Under the pieces are notes generated by a model. It did no database searches, was not told the DNA's origin, and saw nothing but the letters and a program-made list of their open reading frames with translations. Both the position numbers and the translations under genes were made by a program. A stretch of DNA of 9,377 nt from an uncultured bacterium (lineage in GTDB: Bacteria; Eisenbacteria; RBG-16-71-46; CAIMUX01), in assembly GCA_946886185.1 (NCBI GenBank), contig CAMPIC010000075.1, forward strand, positions 1 through 9,377. Direction: 5' to 3'. Position 1 is the first letter of the stretch. Every line of letters begins with the position of its first letter. Positions 6,178 through 9,377 of this stretch are shown here, one piece after another.

Positions 6178-8286
6178 TCAGGCGATGCGGCGGCGGGGAG
6201 AACGTTGGAGAGCGCGTTCGATCGCGGCGATCACGTCGTGGGCCTTGAACGGTTTGGTGAGGTAGTCGTCGCAGCCCGCTTCGAGGCAGCGGTCGCGGTC
6301 GCCGGACATCGCGTTCGCGGTGAGCGCGATGATTGGAACCATCTCCCCCTGCGCCCGCATCCGCCGGGTCGCATCCAGTCCATCGAGATGCGGCATCGCC
6401 ACATCCATGAGCACGGCGTCGAACGGGCTTCCCGCCGCGCGCGCGCTTGCCACCGCCTCGATCGCGCGATGGCCGTTCTCCGCCTCGACGATCTCGATTC
6501 CGATGCGGGTCAGGATTCTGCGAAGGAGCATGCGCAGCTCCACGCGATCGTCCACGAGGAGGATGCGCCCCGCGACCTCCCCCGGCGCGAACTCGGGATC
6601 GTGAGCTTCGCCGGCGCTGTGGCCCAGCGCTTCATCGAGACTTTGCACCCATCGGACTCGTCCGAGATCGCCCGGATCGACGCGGAGCACGAACTCGGTT
6701 CCCGCTCCCGGCCGGCTCTCGACTTCGATGCCGCCGCCCAACAGCTCAGCCAGCTTCCTCGAGATCGACAGTCCCAGCCCGCTCCCTCCGAATCGGTACT
6801 GCGTGGAGGATTCGGCCTGCTGGAATGCCTCGAACACGCGGCTGCGCTGCTCCTCGGTCATTCCGATGCCGGTATCCGCCACACTCATGGCGAGTGCCGT
6901 GCCTCGATCGCTCGGCTCGCACCACACGGAAAGGCACACTTCTCCCGCCGGGGTGAACTTGATCGCGTTGCCGACCAGGTTCACCAGGATCTGCCGCAGC
7001 TTGACCTCGTCGGTTTCGACGAGCGCGGGAAGAGGAAGGCGCGGATCGAACCTCAGATTGACGTCCTGGCGATCCGCCTTCTTGCGGAAGAGATCGAGCA
7101 CGCCGCGGCAAAGCGCGAGCAGATCGATCTTGGCGCTGACGATCTCCATTCGGCCCGACTCGATTTTGGAGAGATCGAGCACGTCGTTGACCAGCGCGAT
7201 CAGATGCCGGCCATTGCGCAGGATCGTGTCGAGATACGACTCCCGATCCGACGGGGAGAGGCTCGAGTCGCGAAGCAGCTCGGAGAAACCGAGGATCGCG
7301 GTCAGAGGCGTGCGGATCTCGTGGCTCATGTCGGCGAGGAATTCGCCTTTGGCGATCGCCGCCTGTTCCGCGGCCTGCCGGCTGGCCCGCAGCTGACGCT
7401 CGATTTTCTTGTGCGCGGCCAGACTGCGCGCGATGAGCGAGACGCCGATGATGCGGTTCGACTCATCCGGAATCGGCGCGAAGGTGAGCGAAACGTCGAG
7501 CGGTTCGCGGCCCTGGCGCAGCCGCACGGTCTCCAACTGCTCGATCGACTCTCCGCGGAGCGCCTGCTCCATCGCGAGCTCCTGCTCCTGATGGCGATCG
7601 GGCGGCACGATCACACCGATGGAGCGCCCCACCGTTTCCCCGGCCGTGAAACCGAAGAGCCTCTCCGCGGCCGGGTTCCACGAGACCACCACGGAACCGG
7701 AGGAGATCGCGATGAACGCATCCCCCGCATGGTGAAGCACGTTCTCGAGGTAGCGTTTCGAAAGCATGAGCTTGCGCTCATTGGACATCGGATTCCCGCG
7801 CATCTCCCCGAAGCGGTGATGCGCGTGGCGGAGCGCCGCTCGAAAACGGGTGCGACCCTGCGCTTCTCGAATCGACCGGTGAAGACTGCCTTCGAATCCG
7901 CCGGAAGAGGTGAAGGCCAGCGTCCAGGGGCGAGCGAGGAGCGCGGACAGAACGTCTTGCGCGGCCACTCCCTCGCTCCCCTCTCCCGGCTCTATCGCGG
8001 AGACGAAGAGGAGAAGGACGCCGGGATGGCTCTGTCGCGCGACGCGGGCACACTGCAAGGATTCCCGGCGCGGGCCCAGCAAGACGACCGCGATGAGGCG
8101 CTGCGATCCCGAGGACATGCGATCGAGGCGCTGCCGGATGCCGGCGCCGGGCACGCTCTCGTGCCGCACGCCGGGCGCCAACCGATCCAACGCCGCGATG
8201 AGCACGGTGCGCACCCGGGCGTGCGCCGGCTCCCCGCAGATCAGGACCAGGTCGGGCGATGTCTCCTCGGGTCGAGCACTACTCAT
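6178..8286 (-). CDS. Hybrid sensor histidine kinase (pseudo-receiver, PAS, HisKA, HATPase, receiver)
   Basis: The protein has 702 residues and no membrane helices, so it is a cytoplasmic sensor. Residues 10-150 look like a receiver-type alpha/beta fold without the phospho-acceptor Asp (the strand reads LIAVVLLGPRR). A PAS domain spans about 176-295 (NVLHHAGDAFIAIS, WNPAAERLFGFT). The HisKA H-box is FLADMSHEIRTPLTAILGF with His322. The ATPase has an N-box (NLVGNAIKF, N440), G1 (DTGIGM, 471-476), F-box (FEAFQQ) and G2 (GGSGLGLSIS, 500-509). A C-terminal receiver (573-695) has D579/D580, phospho-acceptor D628 (VLMDVAMPHLDG), T656 and K678 (LTKPF), so the phosphorelay His322 to Asp628 is intact. 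No response regulator or Hpt gene is adjacent, so the output is unknown. The ATG at 8286 follows an in-frame TGA four codons earlier; its Shine-Dalgarno is weak. The 91-nt gap to the upstream acyl-CoA dehydrogenase-like gene holds a repeat-like hairpin. Confidence 0.95.
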   Translation of the reverse strand: MSSARPEETSPDLVLICGEPAHARVRTVLIAALDRLAPGVRHESVPGAGIRQRLDRMSSGSQRLIAVVLLGPRRESLQCARVARQSHPGVLLLFVSAIEPGEGSEGVAAQDVLSALLARPWTLAFTSSGGFEGSLHRSIREAQGRTRFRAALRHAHHRFGEMRGNPMSNERKLMLSKRYLENVLHHAGDAFIAISSGSVVVSWNPAAERLFGFTAGETVGRSIGVIVPPDRHQEQELAMEQALRGESIEQLETVRLRQGREPLDVSLTFAPIPDESNRIIGVSLIARSLAAHKKIERQLRASRQAAEQAAIAKGEFLADMSHEIRTPLTAILGFSELLRDSSLSPSDRESYLDTILRNGRHLIALVNDVLDLSKIESGRMEIVSAKIDLLALCRGVLDLFRKKADRQDVNLRFDPRLPLPALVETDEVKLRQILVNLVGNAIKFTPAGEVCLSVWCEPSDRGTALAMSVADTGIGMTEEQRSRVFEAFQQAESSTQYRFGGSGLGLSISRKLAELLGGGIEVESRPGAGTEFVLRVDPGDLGRVRWVQSLDEALGHSAGEAHDPEFAPGEVAGRILLVDDRVELRMLLRRILTRIGIEIVEAENGHRAIEAVASARAAGSPFDAVLMDVAMPHLDGLDATRRMRAQGEMVPIIALTANAMSGDRDRCLEAGCDDYLTKPFKAHDVIAAIERALQRSPRRRIA

Positions 8287-8328
8287 CGATCGTTCTCATG
8301 GACGGATCTACTCGATCGACCAGCACTG

Positions 8329-8362
8329 CGGCATGGCCGGCGGAGGCCGGGATCCACGGCTC
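8329..8362. repeat. Intergenic repeat-like element resembling the 'WIPAFAGMT' class
   Basis: On the + strand CGGCATGGCCGGCGGAGGCC continues into GGGATCCACGG. This resembles the widespread CGTCATTCC...GGAATCCACG intergenic palindromes whose reverse translation reads WIPAFAGMT; here the minus strand reads EPWIPASAGHA. CCGGC (8337-8341) and GCCGG (8346-8350) form a 5-bp stem with a 4-nt loop. Only one copy is in the window. Confidence 0.45.
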
Positions 8363-8377
8363 GCGCGACGCGGCGGC

Positions 8378-9377
8378 TCATAGAAGCGGCAACCCCAGGA
8401 GAGAGCGACCGATCCATTGCTTGAGGAGATGGGTGGTCGGAGCCATGACGTGGCTCGCGCGCGCATCGCGCAGCAGGCGCGCCAACTTGGAGTTCTCCTG
8501 ATATGCCCGCCCTCCGCCGATCGTCATCGCGGCCTGCGTGACCTCGACCGCGGTTTCCGCAGCGGCGATCTTGGCGGAGAGGATCGGGGCGAGCGCGCTG
8601 GGATCTCCCGAGTCCCCGAGGGTCGCGGCGCGGTACAGCGCGGCGCGCGTGCGATCGACGCTCGTCCACAACTCAGCCAGCGTGCTTTGCAGGACCGGGC
8701 TCTCGGAGAGCCGCTCACCGGAGTGGTGATAGCTCCGCGCGGACACGTCCTGGATCGTCTGCCGGAGCGCTGCCTCGGCGATTCCCAGATAGGTGCCCGC
8801 CATTGCGAGCAGGAAATAGGGAGCGACGACCTCGAAGACGTACCAGAGCTGGTCGCCTTCCTGACCCAGCAGATTGCCGCGGGGAAGTCGCACCGCGTCC
8901 AGGCGCAGTCCACGCGAGGAGTTTCCGCGCATCCCGAAACCTGCCCACGGCTCGAGCCACGTGGATCCGGGAGCATCGCGCTCCATCAAGACGCAGCTGA
9001 ACTCCCCGATCTCGGGCCCATCCCCCACGCCGGTGGTCGACAGGACGTAGGAATCGGCGTGCCCGCCGTTGGTGACGAAATGTTTCACTCCGTCGACTCG
9101 ATAGTGATCGCGCTCGACCGTGAGTTTCGTCTCCGGGAAGAAAAAGTGCGCCCCGGTCCCCGCTTCGGAGAGGGCGAGCGTGGTGAGATGGCTTCCCTGC
9201 GCGATCGGACGCAGAAATGCCTCCTCCTGGTACGACGTCGCCTTTGCGGCGATCACCGCGGTTGCGACGCAATGCATCCCGAAGCAGAGCGCGGAAGAGG
9301 AGCAGGCGCTACCCAGGGTCTCGCAGAAGGCGGTCAGCGCGAGCAACCCCTGCTCGTGCCCCCCCAACCTCTTGGGG
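8378..9377 (-). CDS. Acyl-CoA dehydrogenase-fold flavoprotein, 5'-truncated
   Basis: The gene runs off the right edge and 332 C-terminal residues are visible. Family hallmarks are PKRLGGHEQG at the edge, a FAD/substrate motif ALSEAGTGAHF (about 68-78, the family's TEPGAGSD), HFVTNGGHADSYVL (the ITNGGxAxxY strand), RGNSSRGLRLDAVRLP...NLLG, and a C-terminal helical domain with GGGRAYQENSKLARLLRDARA. Family members bind FAD and desaturate acyl-CoA at C2-C3, passing electrons to ETF. Where many members have the catalytic Glu of the YEGT motif, this protein reads VMAPTT (Ala at codon 8443-8441). The other known base position, in helix G (ERLVLAG in isovaleryl-CoA dehydrogenase), is FLLAMAG here. 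It may therefore belong to a non-dehydrogenase or atypical branch. A TTG at 9367 is open upstream and is not the true start. Confidence 0.9.
   Translation of the reverse strand, partial: PKRLGGHEQGLLALTAFCETLGSACSSSALCFGMHCVATAVIAAKATSYQEEAFLRPIAQGSHLTTLALSEAGTGAHFFFPETKLTVERDHYRVDGVKHFVTNGGHADSYVLSTTGVGDGPEIGEFSCVLMERDAPGSTWLEPWAGFGMRGNSSRGLRLDAVRLPRGNLLGQEGDQLWYVFEVVAPYFLLAMAGTYLGIAEAALRQTIQDVSARSYHHSGERLSESPVLQSTLAELWTSVDRTRAALYRAATLGDSGDPSALAPILSAKIAAAETAVEVTQAAMTIGGGRAYQENSKLARLLRDARASHVMAPTTHLLKQWIGRSLLGLPLL

Noticed and set aside
5557..8424. 955-aa + strand open frame
   Set aside because: It lies antisense to the PRC-barrel and histidine kinase genes, whose motifs are unmistakable. 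The translated text is His/Arg/Asp-rich low-information sequence.

Overview
The window is GC-rich bacterial chromosomal DNA with strong G/C preference at third codon positions; this produces very long spurious open frames antisense to the real genes. There is no plasmid, phage, insertion sequence, CRISPR array or RNA gene that I can recognise. Tandem PRC-barrel, YihY/BrkB, DUF1328 and metallothionein-like genes beside membrane glycosyltransferase-type genes suit an uncultured soil or sediment bacterium (for example Eisenbacteria, Acidobacteriota, Gemmatimonadota or Myxococcota). The phylum cannot be fixed from the sequence alone.

Left part (1-3168): a 5'-truncated polytopic membrane protein with a TPR tail on the + strand converges, with 2 bases between stop codons, on a minus-strand GT39/ArnT-like membrane glycosyltransferase. 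The glycosyltransferase gene is broken by one in-frame TAG. Just before that TAG it carries an extra 96-bp in-frame Ser/Ala-rich segment bounded by 10-bp direct repeats.

Middle (3169-4608): a 278-bp divergent intergenic region leads into a two-gene + strand unit. It contains a 73-aa Cys-rich metallothionein-like protein and a YihY/BrkB inner-membrane protein, overlapping by 4 nt (TTGA) and probably translationally coupled. A perfect 16-bp palindrome fills the gap to the next convergent gene.

Right part (4609-9377, all minus strand): read in the direction of transcription, these are an acyl-CoA dehydrogenase-fold flavoprotein (5' end outside the window), a hybrid histidine kinase (pseudo-receiver, PAS, HisKA/HATPase, receiver), a tandem PRC-barrel protein, a possible 23-aa miniprotein, and a small DUF1328 membrane protein. 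About 430-500 nt without a convincing gene lies upstream of the DUF1328 gene. It holds several inverted repeats, the densest of which (4882-4988) can fold into a closed multi-branch element followed by T6, just upstream of the DUF1328 start codon.

Functionally the central and right genes look like an envelope or stress-response neighbourhood: metal-binding small protein, membrane stress proteins, PRC-barrel protein and a sensor kinase. No DNA-binding partner for the kinase is visible. I found no clear multi-gene novel system. The most noteworthy items are the amber-interrupted glycosyltransferase with its repeat-bounded insert, the structured leader upstream of DUF1328, and an acyl-CoA dehydrogenase homologue lacking the catalytic glutamate at both usual positions.
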